A stretch of DNA of 56,118 nt from the NCBI RefSeq assembly GCF_910583865.1, contig NZ_CAJTYX010000019.1:1-56118 (forward strand), written 5' to 3'. Below are positions 1 to 9,205 of the stretch, piece after piece. Within the stretch, counting starts at the first letter, position 1; each line of letters begins with the position of its first letter. The notes under the pieces were generated by a model. That model worked only from the letters and a program-made list of their open reading frames with translations, did no database searches and was not told the DNA's origin. This DNA is from an uncultured Muribaculum sp. Its GTDB lineage: Bacteria > Bacteroidota > Bacteroidia > Bacteroidales > Muribaculaceae. The position numbers and the translations under genes are program-made.

Positions 1-226
1 TATCACATTTCTTGCAATGGAAAAAGTAATTTTGCTATGTACTACTAAAACGCAGGGCGGAGAAGAAAGTTCGTCGATGGAATGATTTTTTTGAATAAAA
101 TAATTGATTTATGCATAAGCACCTGAAATATAGAATGTTGCTATGGTGAATAAATTTATGGAAAAATCCCTGTAATTGTTAACGAATGTGAAATGTTGGC
201 TTCATGAAAAAATTCCTCCCAAAACA

Positions 227-258
227 TTTGCTCAAACCGAAAAAGCGTCTTAACTTTG
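227..258 (+). promoter_or_regulatory. Promoter of the tRNA-Asp gene
   Basis: The -33 element TTTG (227-230) and the -7 element TAACTTTG (251-258) are separated by 20 bp, an exact match to the Bacteroidetes sigma-ABfr consensus. The expected start site is near 265, about 43 bp ahead of the tRNA. The rest of 1-226 is AT-rich and I see no gene in it. Confidence 0.75.
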
Positions 259-307
259 CATCGCAAAACGGCAGAGGCCGCTAAGCTAAAAACAAAAAAT
301 ACTTCTT

Positions 308-381
308 GGTGCGTTAGTTCAGTAGGTTAGAATACATGCCTGTCACGCATGGGGTCACGGGTTCGAGTCCCGTACGCACCG
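308..381 (+). tRNA. tRNA-Asp (anticodon GTC)
   Basis: A complete cloverleaf can be drawn. The acceptor arms GGTGCGT and ACGCACC pair over 7 bp, the anticodon stem CATGC/GCATG encloses the loop CTGTCAC with anticodon GTC, and the T arm carries GGGTTCGAGTCCC. G381 is the discriminator base. The 3' CCA is not fully encoded. It is a single-gene unit with its own promoter and terminator. Confidence 0.97.
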
Positions 382-395
382 CCGAGGAGAGAGGA

Positions 396-446
396 GAACT
401 CTTTGCAATTTAACCCTCCGGGGTTAGTCGCAAAGAGTTCTTTTTT
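396..446 (+). terminator. Rho-independent terminator after tRNA-Asp
   Basis: GAACTCTTTGC (396-406) pairs perfectly with GCAAAGAGTTC (430-440). An inner stem TAACCC/GGGTTA (411-416/421-426) extends it. A run of T follows to 446. Confidence 0.9.
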
Positions 447-510
447 GTTTCCTCCCCACTTGATTGGACGCACGGATTGCGCGGATAAATATTTCTGCAT
501 GATGTGGGAG

Positions 511-553
511 TAAAATAATCGCGCCGTGCGGCCCGGAGGCTGCGCGGCGCGAT
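511..553 (-). terminator. Terminator of the GH2 gene
   Basis: On the minus strand, just past the stop at 578, ATCGCGCCG (545-553) pairs with 518-526, with further pairing of the GC-rich interior. It is followed by TTATTTTA (511-517). Confidence 0.75.
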
Positions 554-577
554 GGTTTTTATCTGCTTTTCGGAGGG

Positions 578-3500
578 TCAGCGGTTGGGGAGGTAGCCGC
601 TGACGGGGGTCAGGGTGTAGTCGAAAGTGTAGTCGGCGGGGTGGATGAGGTATTTGTCCATGGGCCATGCTCCCCATGAGTCGATGCATCCGAGTCCCTG
701 CTGGCGCAGGTCTACGCAGAGCTGCGTGAGGTTGTCCTCGTCGATGTCGCCCCAGTGGCGGTTGGCTTTCTCCTCACCTTCGTCGAGGGTGGCGATGGTG
801 TAGTGGAGCGCCGATGCCGAGAAGGGTTCTGCTGCGGTCACCTTTAGGCCGTTGCCGGCGGAGTTGGTGACCACGTACCAGCGGAGGTCGCTGCGTGTGC
901 CGGTCTCCTGCGGGCGGATGTAGGGGTAGGGCATATCGGTGACGGTGATGTCGTAGATGCCGAGGTCGGCCGAAGTGTGGCGGTCGACGTAGTTCTCCTC
1001 AGGTCCGCGTCCGTAGAACTCTACGTTCTCGAAGCTCTTGGGCATGTCCATCACCATTCCGTAGCGGAACATGTCGGACACCTTGGCCTCCTTGGCGCCG
1101 GGGAGCATCTTCATGGCCTGGCGCACGTTGATCTCGCCGTTGCCGTTGAACGTGTATGTGATGGTCATTGTGGCGTGTACGGCGGGCATGTCATACTGTG
1201 CTGTGACGATCCGGCGTCCTGCCTTCTCCTCGTTGACGAGAGATGTGAGCTTCATCTGCGGGTCGAGCCATGCGCGGAACTTCTTCTGCATGCCTGCGCC
1301 GAAGTCGTTGTCGGTGGGTGCGCGCCAGAAGTTGGGCTTGATGGATGAGCCCGGGAGGAGCATCTCGGTGCCGTCGACCACGTATTTCGTGATGAATCCG
1401 GTGGCCTTGTCAAACACGAGGTCGAGCGACGTGCTTGTGAAGGTCAGCTTGCCGTCGGCATCGGCCGCAGTGACGGCCGGAGCGGAGTCTGCGCAGCGGG
1501 CGCACACCTTGCAGTTTGTGCCGTCGTAGGGACGGAGCACGATCTGCTCCTCGGCGGTCACGTGGCCGGCGGGGATGAGGTCGCGCTCGTCGCGTGTGAG
1601 GTAGGTGATGTCGAGCAGCCATTCGCCCTTGTCGGAAATCTCGCCGTAGGGGATCTCGATGGTGGCGGTGGCCTGCGGGGCTACGTCGAGTCGGTCGATG
1701 CTGCCGGTGCGCACGGGTTTGCCGTCATGGAGCAGGGTCCAGGTAAGGCGCTCGTTGTCGAGCGGGCGGAAGAAGTTCTCGTTGTAGACGCTCACGCGGT
1801 GAGGCGCGGCGAGTGTGGTGTGGATCGACTGGTGCACGCGTTTCACCTCCCAGGCGTGGGGGTTGGGCACGCGGTCGGGCGACACTACGCCGTTGTCACA
1901 GAAGTTCCAGTCGGAGGGGTCATAGTCCTTCCAGTCGCCTCCGTATGCGAATATCTCGCGTCCGTTCTTCCCCTTCCAGCGCAGCGACTGGTCGACGAAG
2001 TCCCAGATATAGCCGCCCTGGAGCTTGGGATACTTGCGGAAGAGATCCCAGTATTCCTTGAATCCTCCCTCGGAGTTGCCCATAGCGTGGGCGTACTCAC
2101 ACTGTATCATGGGGCGCATGTCGGCATTGTCCTTGGCGAAATCCTCGCTCCCCTTGTAGCCGGTGTACATGGGGCAGTATATGTCGCTCTTGCCGTCCTT
2201 CTCGGCGCGCTCGTACTGCACGGGGCGCGAGGGGTCGGCCTCTTTTACGTATTCATAGGCCGTGTCGAAGTTGTCGCCGTAGCCGGTCTCGTTGCCGAGC
2301 GACCATACGATGATGCTCGGATGGTTGAAGTTGCGCTCCACGTGGCGGCGGTTGCGCTCCACGATCATGTGCTCGAACGCCGGGTTCTTCGCCAGGGCCT
2401 TGTCGCCGTAGCCCATTCCGTGTCCTTCGATGTTGGCCTCGGCGGTGACGTAGAGTCCGTACTTGTCGCAGAGGTCATACCAGCGCGGGTCGTCGGGATA
2501 GTGGCATGTGCGCACGGCGTTCATGTTAAGCTCCTTCATGAGCTTTATGTCCTGGAGCATGCGCTCCTCGCTCACGACGTAGCCGTGGTCGGGGTCAAGC
2601 TCGTGGCGGTTGGCTCCCTTGATGAGCACCGGCTTGCCGTTGACGAGCAGCTGGCCGTTCTTGATCTCCACGCTGCGGAAGCCCACGTTGACGGGTATCA
2701 CCTCGGTCTCCTTACCCTTTGTGAATGTGGCGCGGAGGGTGTAGAGGTTGGGCGTCTCGGCGGTCCACTTCTGCGGGGCGGTGATGTCGAATGTCTTGGT
2801 GACGTTGCCCTTGGCGTTGTCGGTCACGCTGGAGGCAACAGTCTTGCCCTCGGCGTCGATGAGGTCGAGGGTCAGCTTGCCGGAGCCTTTTATTTTGGCG
2901 GTGACAGTGAGCTTGCCGTCGGTATAGTTGTTGGTGAGGTCGCCCTGCACGCGCAGGTCCTCAACGCGGTTCTTGTTGCGGGCGTAGAGATAGCTTTCGC
3001 GTGCGAGTCCCGAGAGGCGGAAGAAGTCTTGGTCCTCAAGGTAGGAGCCGTCACACCAGCGGTCGATCTGCACGGCGATGTCGTTCACCTTGCCGGGGAT
3101 GATGTATTTCGTGATGTCAAACTCGTTTTCGAGTTTCGAGTCCTCGCCGTAGCCCACGTAGCGTCCGTTGACCCACAGGCGGATGTTGGATGTCGCCGAT
3201 CCGAAATGGGCGATCACATCCTTCCCTTTCCAGTCGGCGGGCACGTCGATGGTGCGGCGGTAGGAGCCTACATGGTTGTTTTTGTCGGGCACGAGGGGCG
3301 GGTTGTTGTCGAAGTTGCCGCGCCATGCGTAGCCTACGTTAAGGTACACGGGGTCACCGTAGCCGAGCAGCTCCCAGTTGCCGGGGACGTCGATGAGGTC
3401 CCATCCGCTCACGTCGTAGCCCTTCTTCCAGAAGTCGACGGGACGCTCGTTGCGGTCGCGTACCCATTTGAAGCGCCACTTGCCGTCGAGCGAAACGAAG

Positions 3501-3682
3501 TTTTTCGAGGCATTTTTTCCCTGTCCGGCTTTGTCCGCCGATTCATAGGCGAAATAAGACGTGTGCATCGGCGCGCGGTTCACTTCATTCACCTGCGGGT
3601 CCTCCCAGGGCTCTGCGGCGACGGCCCATATGGGAAGTCCCGCCAGAAGCAGCGTGCCAAAGATGGCAAATTTTTTTTTCAT
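578..3682 (-). CDS. Glycoside hydrolase family 2, LacZ-type beta-galactosidase
   Basis: This 1034-residue protein should hydrolyse terminal beta-galactosides. A signal peptide covers about residues 1-23 (MKKKFAIF...AVAAEP), so it acts in the periplasm or at the surface. The domain order is that of LacZ: sugar-binding jelly roll (about 60-230), immunoglobulin-like domain, TIM barrel (about 340-640), a second Ig-like domain, and the C-terminal small-chain domain (about 770-1030). The acid/base Glu is E465 in SLGNETGYGD and the nucleophile is E529 in IQCEYAHAMGNS. The length is normal for LacZ. It is divergent from PUL 1 across a 777-bp gap and has its own promoter and terminator, so a role with that locus (for example galactose removal from complex glycans) is possible but only inferred. 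The exact substrate cannot be read from sequence. Confidence 0.95.
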   Translation of the reverse strand: MKKKFAIFGTLLLAGLPIWAVAAEPWEDPQVNEVNRAPMHTSYFAYESADKAGQGKNASKNFVSLDGKWRFKWVRDRNERPVDFWKKGYDVSGWDLIDVPGNWELLGYGDPVYLNVGYAWRGNFDNNPPLVPDKNNHVGSYRRTIDVPADWKGKDVIAHFGSATSNIRLWVNGRYVGYGEDSKLENEFDITKYIIPGKVNDIAVQIDRWCDGSYLEDQDFFRLSGLARESYLYARNKNRVEDLRVQGDLTNNYTDGKLTVTAKIKGSGKLTLDLIDAEGKTVASSVTDNAKGNVTKTFDITAPQKWTAETPNLYTLRATFTKGKETEVIPVNVGFRSVEIKNGQLLVNGKPVLIKGANRHELDPDHGYVVSEERMLQDIKLMKELNMNAVRTCHYPDDPRWYDLCDKYGLYVTAEANIEGHGMGYGDKALAKNPAFEHMIVERNRRHVERNFNHPSIIVWSLGNETGYGDNFDTAYEYVKEADPSRPVQYERAEKDGKSDIYCPMYTGYKGSEDFAKDNADMRPMIQCEYAHAMGNSEGGFKEYWDLFRKYPKLQGGYIWDFVDQSLRWKGKNGREIFAYGGDWKDYDPSDWNFCDNGVVSPDRVPNPHAWEVKRVHQSIHTTLAAPHRVSVYNENFFRPLDNERLTWTLLHDGKPVRTGSIDRLDVAPQATATIEIPYGEISDKGEWLLDITYLTRDERDLIPAGHVTAEEQIVLRPYDGTNCKVCARCADSAPAVTAADADGKLTFTSTSLDLVFDKATGFITKYVVDGTEMLLPGSSIKPNFWRAPTDNDFGAGMQKKFRAWLDPQMKLTSLVNEEKAGRRIVTAQYDMPAVHATMTITYTFNGNGEINVRQAMKMLPGAKEAKVSDMFRYGMVMDMPKSFENVEFYGRGPEENYVDRHTSADLGIYDITVTDMPYPYIRPQETGTRSDLRWYVVTNSAGNGLKVTAAEPFSASALHYTIATLDEGEEKANRHWGDIDEDNLTQLCVDLRQQGLGCIDSWGAWPMDKYLIHPADYTFDYTLTPVSGYLPNR

Positions 3683-3757
3683 GCTTTATATTGATTGGGT
3701 TATTGGTAATCTATTACGAGATTATCGCGGTACAAGATGAGATATGATATTATTCTA

Positions 3758-3788
3758 CAAAAATAAGAAATATGTTTCGGATTCCCAA
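3758..3788 (-). promoter_or_regulatory. Promoter of the GH2 gene
   Basis: Read on the minus strand: -33 TTG (3788-3786), a 20-bp spacer and -7 TATTTTTG (3765-3758). The expected start near 3751 gives a leader of about 69 nt. Confidence 0.6.
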
Positions 3789-3907
3789 CATGAGGTGAAG
3801 TAGGTGGTACAAGCATAAAAGGATATTTTTTGGTCTATATCGCCTTGATTTACGTGTTACATGTTAAATGAAGTTAACAAGATGCGATTTTGTGGTCGAA
3901 AATTATG

Positions 3908-3935
3908 TTGTATAACATAAAATCCCTTACCTTTG
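3908..3935 (+). promoter_or_regulatory. Putative promoter far upstream of susC (PUL 1)
   Basis: TTG (3908-3910), a 17-bp spacer (slightly short) and TACCTTTG (3928-3935). The -33 region lies in a dyad, TATGTT-gtat-AACATA (3904-3919), which could be an operator. Transcription from about 3942 would meet the hairpin at 3975 within 35 nt. Confidence 0.5.
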
Positions 3936-3974
3936 CAACGTGTTTTTCATGGTATTAGATTTAAGGTTAAGAAG

Positions 3975-4006
3975 ATTATTCGTCGTGACGACGAGTAATT
4001 TTTTTT
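3975..4006 (+). terminator. Terminator-like hairpin in the long susC leader
   Basis: ATTATTCGTCG (3975-3985) pairs with CGACGAGTAAT (3989-3999), with one G-U pair and a 3-nt loop. T8 (3999-4006) follows. It lies 40 bp after a promoter and 450 bp before the next gene, so it is either an attenuator or the end of a small RNA of about 65 nt. The stretch 4010-4360 shows no convincing gene. Confidence 0.7.
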
Positions 4007-4368
4007 ATACCTATACGAACCGTTCCGCCGTCCGGATTCTTCATCCCGGCTCCATAGATAATCTAAATCCCGCACGGAGCATATAAAATGCACGGAGATG
4101 AATATCGATTCGACGATTCTTCCAATATGCAATTCCAATTTGTTGAATATACTGCTTGGATGTCTACCGCGCCGGACTCGGCCTTATTTTCCGGAGCAGT
4201 GGATTATTCCCCATGCATGGTGACAGTCACGCCCGTGCGCGTCCATGCAATCATAAAACCGTTTTGTTGAGCGGATAGCTGCGTATTCATCTTAGTTTGG
4301 TTAAATAATAGAAAAAATAGCGTCTATTTGTGAAAGATTACCGTTCACGCCGCGCCTGTCATGGTGGT

Positions 4369-4376
4369 TAAATTTG
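4369..4376 (+). promoter_or_regulatory. -7 element close to susC (PUL 1)
   Basis: TAAATTTG followed by CAAC is a good -7 match, with the start expected near 4383 (leader about 77 nt). No -33 TTG sits at the right distance, as in many activator-dependent PUL promoters. Confidence 0.4.
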
Positions 4377-4459
4377 CAACTATATTCCGTTAGGGCGAGA
4401 AATCCAGTTCTTGCTATGTGCGGAAACATTGCTAACCAATCATAATATCAAAGCTTACC

Positions 4460-7400
4460 ATGAATTTTAGATTCATTCGATTAAGAATCGCGGTGGCTGT
4501 AGCGGTGCTCGCCTGCGCTTATGCTATGCCTATGCCGGCCTCATCGTCGCCCGTCGGAGCGACAGCACAAGCCACGGCAGCCGCGACTACAGTAAATGGT
4601 GAGGTGCTTGATGCAAACGGCGACCCGCTGACAGGTGTATCCGTAAGCATCGAGGGCAAGGGGATGGTCGGTGTGACCGATCTCTACGGAAAGTTCACCG
4701 TAAAGGCCTCGCCCGGTCAGACGCTGCTCTTCACCTATATCGGCTTCTCTCCGACCAAGGCGAAGGTCACCGGTCAGCCGATGTCAGTGACCATGAAAGA
4801 GGAGTCCACGGCCCTCAACGAGGTGGTCGTGACCGCTCTCGGCATCAAACGCGCGCAGAAAGCTCTTACATATAATGTACAGGAGGTGTCGGCCGATGAG
4901 ATCACCGGAGTGAAGGACGCGAGCTTCGTCAATTCTCTCGCGGGTAAAGTGGCCGGCATCAACATCAACGCAGCATCCACAGGCGTGGGCGGAAGCGCCA
5001 AGGTGGTGATGCGCGGCACCAAATCGCTCACCGGCAACAACCAGGCGCTCTATGTGATCGACGGCATACCGATGCCGGCTCTTGGAAGCGCCCAGGGACG
5101 CGACGCGATGGACTCGTTCACCGGTATGGGACAGTCGGGCGACGGCGCATCCATGATCAACCCCGAGGACATTGAGTCGATCTCCGTCCTTTCCGGCGCC
5201 GCCGCTTCCGCTCTCTATGGCAGCGATGCCGCAAACGGAGTCGTGCTTATCACCACCCGCAAGGGCCGGGAGGGCGCTACACGAGTGTCCTACTCCAACT
5301 CCACACAGTTCCTCTCGGCGATGTGTACCCCCGAATTCCAGAATACCTACGGGGCGAACACCGGCGATTTCTGGGCATGGGGCGACAAGCTCGGCGAGGC
5401 GAGCACATATGATCCCACCGATTTCTTCCGCCACGGCTACAACGAGACCAACGCTGTGACCATCACTGCGGGCAACTCGAAGAACCAGACGTTCGTGTCG
5501 CTCGCCGCCACCAACGCCGGAGGTATCATCGAGAACAACGAACTGGCACGCTACAACTTCACCGCACGCAACACCACCCAGCTCCTTCCCGACAAGATCC
5601 GCCTTGACCTCGGAGCGAGCTACATGAACGTGCGCGAGCAGAACATGCTCGCAGGCTCGCAGTACATGAATCCTCTCATCCCGCTCTACCTCATGGCACC
5701 ATCCTACAGTCTCGACACCTACAAGATGTTTGAGATGTACAACCCCGATCGCAACTTCTCCACGCAGTACTGGCCATGGGGCAACATGGGACTGGGCATG
5801 CAGAACCCCTACTGGATCACGCAGCGCGACATGTTCATCAACCACAAGAGCCGCACGCTCATCACCGCCGGACTCTATTTCGACAACGTGATACCCGGCC
5901 TCAACCTGTCGGCGCGCGCCAAGGTCGACAGCTCGCATGACCGTTATGAGAGGAAGTATGCAGCGTCCACCGATGCCATTTTCGCTAATGAGTTCGGTGC
6001 ATACTTCCTCACCAACAACGAGACCCTCCAGCTATATGCCGACTTCATGGCCAACTACGACCGCAAGTTCGGCGATTTCTCGGTCAACGTGGTGGCCGGT
6101 GCGTCCATCAACGACATAGATTACTCCTACAACACCGACGGCGGCGACCTCAACTCCGTGGCCAACCGCTTTACGCTCAACCAGATCAGCCCCACCGGCA
6201 CCCACCGTAAGGAGAAGCAGGCGCGCTACCACGACCAGACGCAGTCCATATTCGGCACCGCACAGATTGGATGGAAGAGCATGCTCTACCTCGATGCCAC
6301 CGGACGCATCGACTGGGCCTCCGCTCTCGCCGGCACCACAAAGGATCATGTAGCATATCCTTCGGTAGGCCTCTCGGCCATCATCACCGAGATGATTCCC
6401 GGCCTGCGCGACAGCTTCCTCTCGTTCCTGAAAGTACGCGGCTCATATTCCGAAGTCGGAAATGCCCCGAGGCGCTATGCACCGTTCAAGCACTATACGT
6501 TCGAATCGGGCACCCCATCCACCACCCCTACCTACCCTAATCCGAATATAGAGCCTGAACGCACCAAAGGCTGGGAGCTGGGACTCTCCACGAGGCTATG
6601 GATGGACAAGATCAACCTCAACGTGTCGCTCTACAAGACCTCGACTTTCAACCAGCTCTTCAAGCCCTCGCTATCCGCCACTTCGGGCTACTCGTCGATC
6701 TACATCAACGGCGGACGCATCGACAACAAGGGCATCGAGGTGAGCCTCGCCCTGAATCAGCCCCTCGGTCCCGTGCAGTGGACCTCCAACATCACCTACA
6801 CGCTCAACCGCAACAAGATCGTGCGCCTGCTTCCTGAGACGGTGCTACCCGACGGTACGGTCATCAGCCAGAACGTGCTCGACATCGTCGGCCTCGGCAA
6901 TGTCAAGAGCCGCCTCATCGAGGGCGGATCGATAGGAGACCTCTATGTCACCACCCTTCAGCGCGACCACCATGGAAAGATCGTGGTCGACTACGTCGAG
7001 AACGACGTCTACAAGGACAACACCGCCGGTCCTTTGGGCGACGGATGGGTCTATGCCGGCAACTCGGAGCCTAAGTACACCCTCGGATGGCGCAACAGCT
7101 TCAACTGGAAAGGCCTCTCGCTCGGTTTCCTCGTGTCAGGCCGTTTCGGCGGTCGCGTAGTGTCGATGACCGAGGCCTATATGGACCAGTACGGCACTTC
7201 GAAAGCATCGGCCGAGGCACGCGACCTCGGCTACGTGCTCATCAACGGCAGGAAGATGACCAAGCCCGAGAAGTTCTTCCGCAAGGTCGGTGCCGAAATA
7301 GGCGAGAACTACGTCTACAAGGCCACCAACATCCGTCTTGCCGAAATCTCGTTCGGTTACGATATACCTGTCAACCGGTGGGTGAGCTGGATCAAGGGGC

Positions 7401-7561
7401 TGAACGTGTCGTTCATCGGGCGCAACCTCTTCTTTTTCTACAAGGAAGCCCCTTACGATCCGGAGATAACAGCAAGCACCGACATGGGATGGTCCGGCAT
7501 GGACTACTTCATGCAGCCATCGCTCCGCAGCCTCGGCTTCTCGGTAAAAGTCAATTTCTAA
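4460..7561 (+). CDS. SusC/RagA-family TonB-linked outer-membrane transporter (PUL 1)
   Basis: This 1033-residue protein imports glycan fragments through the outer membrane using TonB energy. After a signal peptide (about 1-40) comes a carboxypeptidase-regulatory-like beta-sandwich (about 45-120, VNGEVLDANGDPLTGVSVSI), then the plug with the SusC signature region (ALNEVVVTALGI; LYVIDGIPM; ISVLSGAAASALYGSDAANGVVLITT) and a long beta barrel ending in an aromatic residue (VKVNF). There is no N-terminal STN domain, so regulation through a FecR-type anti-sigma factor is not indicated. It is the first gene of a five-gene cluster with gaps of 12-15 bp and pairs with the SusD-like gene directly downstream. 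Confidence 0.96.
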   Translation: MNFRFIRLRIAVAVAVLACAYAMPMPASSSPVGATAQATAAATTVNGEVLDANGDPLTGVSVSIEGKGMVGVTDLYGKFTVKASPGQTLLFTYIGFSPTKAKVTGQPMSVTMKEESTALNEVVVTALGIKRAQKALTYNVQEVSADEITGVKDASFVNSLAGKVAGININAASTGVGGSAKVVMRGTKSLTGNNQALYVIDGIPMPALGSAQGRDAMDSFTGMGQSGDGASMINPEDIESISVLSGAAASALYGSDAANGVVLITTRKGREGATRVSYSNSTQFLSAMCTPEFQNTYGANTGDFWAWGDKLGEASTYDPTDFFRHGYNETNAVTITAGNSKNQTFVSLAATNAGGIIENNELARYNFTARNTTQLLPDKIRLDLGASYMNVREQNMLAGSQYMNPLIPLYLMAPSYSLDTYKMFEMYNPDRNFSTQYWPWGNMGLGMQNPYWITQRDMFINHKSRTLITAGLYFDNVIPGLNLSARAKVDSSHDRYERKYAASTDAIFANEFGAYFLTNNETLQLYADFMANYDRKFGDFSVNVVAGASINDIDYSYNTDGGDLNSVANRFTLNQISPTGTHRKEKQARYHDQTQSIFGTAQIGWKSMLYLDATGRIDWASALAGTTKDHVAYPSVGLSAIITEMIPGLRDSFLSFLKVRGSYSEVGNAPRRYAPFKHYTFESGTPSTTPTYPNPNIEPERTKGWELGLSTRLWMDKINLNVSLYKTSTFNQLFKPSLSATSGYSSIYINGGRIDNKGIEVSLALNQPLGPVQWTSNITYTLNRNKIVRLLPETVLPDGTVISQNVLDIVGLGNVKSRLIEGGSIGDLYVTTLQRDHHGKIVVDYVENDVYKDNTAGPLGDGWVYAGNSEPKYTLGWRNSFNWKGLSLGFLVSGRFGGRVVSMTEAYMDQYGTSKASAEARDLGYVLINGRKMTKPEKFFRKVGAEIGENYVYKATNIRLAEISFGYDIPVNRWVSWIKGLNVSFIGRNLFFFYKEAPYDPEITASTDMGWSGMDYFMQPSLRSLGFSVKVNF

Positions 7562-7576
7562 TGTGAATACCAAGTC

Positions 7577-9190
7577 ATGAATACCAGAATACTGATAACA
7601 TCTTCCATAAGCGGTGTCCTGTTGGGGGCCTCCCTCATTCTGAGCGGCTGTACCGACTCTTTCGACGCCTGGAACCACGATCCCGATCAGGCCGACGAGA
7701 AGGATATGACCAAGGACAACCTCAACACCGGCGGCTACTTCGCCCAGATGCAGCGCGGAGTGTTCACCGTCGGCAAGGACAAGGGCGGCGAATACCAGGA
7801 GCAGCAGATACTTACCGCCGACTTTTTCGCCGGCTACCTCGCCAACGTGAAGAATGCCTACGGTGTAGGCTCCACCCACACCGACCACTACTACATGGTC
7901 GACCAGTGGTGCTCCACCCCTTTCAAACTCGGATACACCCAGATCATGCAGCCATGGCGCGAGATCTGCAAAGTGGCCGAGGCTGACAACAGCGCCCGGG
8001 TGGCCCGGGCCATGGCCACTATCGTCAAGATATTCGCCATGCAGAGGGTAACCGATAAATACGGCCCGATACCCTACAGCCGCTTCGGCGAGTCGGCACA
8101 GGTGTCCTATGATTCGCAGCAAGAGGTCTACAACGCTTTCTTCACCGAACTCGACGAGTCCACACAGGTGCTCTCCGACTTTGTCAACGGAGGCGGCTCC
8201 GTCAACCTCGCCCGCTACGACTATGTATATTCGGGCCAAGTGGCCAAGTGGCTCAAATTCGCCAACAGCCTGCGCCTCCGTCTGGCCATACGCATATCGT
8301 ATGTCGACGAGACCCGCGCCCGCGCCGAGATTCAGAAGGCTCTCGATGCTTCGTATGGCTACATGTCCTCGCCCGACGACGATGCCGTCCTCAGGCAGAA
8401 CACCTCATTCACGTTCACCAATCCTCTTTATGAGGCCGGACAGTCGTTCAAGGATAATGTGATGAGCGCCACCGCCGAGTGCTACCTTGTGGGACTGGGC
8501 GATCCGCGCCTCCCCTTTTACTACCTCCCCGCATCCGAGACGGGAGAGTACAAGGGTATGCGCAACGGCATGACCAACTGCGGCGGCGAGACCTGGGCCG
8601 TAAAGACGTCGCTCTCCAACTTCGGGGCCGACTCCCCCATGCCATGGATGCGTTCGGCCGAGACATTCTTTATCCTCGCCGAGGCAAAGCTCCGATTCAA
8701 TCTCGGCAGCCGCTCCGTGATGGACCTCTACAAGGATGGCGTGCGCGCTTCGTTCGGCAGCGTGGGTGCAAGCAACGTCGAGGCTTACCTCAACAACACC
8801 TCCAATGCCGCTCTCTCGGAATGGTCCGATCCCACCTCGTCGTGGAACAAGGTCAGCACTACCTCCCTGCTCACACGTCTTTCCTCGGGATGGGACGACT
8901 TCGCCGACAGCGACACCAAGCTCAAGCGCATCATGCTGCAGAAGTGGATCGCACTCTATCCCGACGGACAGGAGGCCTGGAGCGAGATGCGTCGCACGGG
9001 ATATCCCGGATGGGTCACCCTCGCCACCTACAGTTATGCCTCCGGAGTGGCCAACGGGCAGCTCATCAGCCGCATAAAATATCCCTCGTCGGAATTTACC
9101 AATAACACTGCCAACGCGCAGGATGCCGTGCGTATGCTCGGCGGCCAGGACAATGCCGCCACGCGCCTGTGGTGGGATGTAAAACGATAA
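7577..9190 (+). CDS. SusD/RagB-like surface glycan-binding lipoprotein (PUL 1)
   Basis: This 537-residue lipoprotein is the lid and binding partner of the SusC transporter. The N-terminus ends in the lipobox LILSGC at about residue 25, followed by acidic residues. The TPR-like helical fold of SusD is suggested by runs such as YTQIMQPWREICKVAEADN, RLRLAIRISYVD and FFILAEAKLRFNLG. It resembles the SusD_2 type more than classical starch SusD (general impression, not a search). It starts 15 bp after susC. Confidence 0.92.
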   Translation: MNTRILITSSISGVLLGASLILSGCTDSFDAWNHDPDQADEKDMTKDNLNTGGYFAQMQRGVFTVGKDKGGEYQEQQILTADFFAGYLANVKNAYGVGSTHTDHYYMVDQWCSTPFKLGYTQIMQPWREICKVAEADNSARVARAMATIVKIFAMQRVTDKYGPIPYSRFGESAQVSYDSQQEVYNAFFTELDESTQVLSDFVNGGGSVNLARYDYVYSGQVAKWLKFANSLRLRLAIRISYVDETRARAEIQKALDASYGYMSSPDDDAVLRQNTSFTFTNPLYEAGQSFKDNVMSATAECYLVGLGDPRLPFYYLPASETGEYKGMRNGMTNCGGETWAVKTSLSNFGADSPMPWMRSAETFFILAEAKLRFNLGSRSVMDLYKDGVRASFGSVGASNVEAYLNNTSNAALSEWSDPTSSWNKVSTTSLLTRLSSGWDDFADSDTKLKRIMLQKWIALYPDGQEAWSEMRRTGYPGWVTLATYSYASGVANGQLISRIKYPSSEFTNNTANAQDAVRMLGGQDNAATRLWWDVKR

Positions 9191-9205
9191 AACATCTGTG
9201 AAATC

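Noticed and set aside
1562..3694. A 710-codon open frame opposite the GH2 gene
   Set aside because: It mirrors the GH2 codons, has no domain or signal sequence, and arises from GC-rich third positions. GH2 has full active-site motifs.
4088..4270. A 60-codon frame in the susC leader
   Set aside because: No signal, domain or upstream promoter in range. It overlaps no conserved motif and is probably chance.
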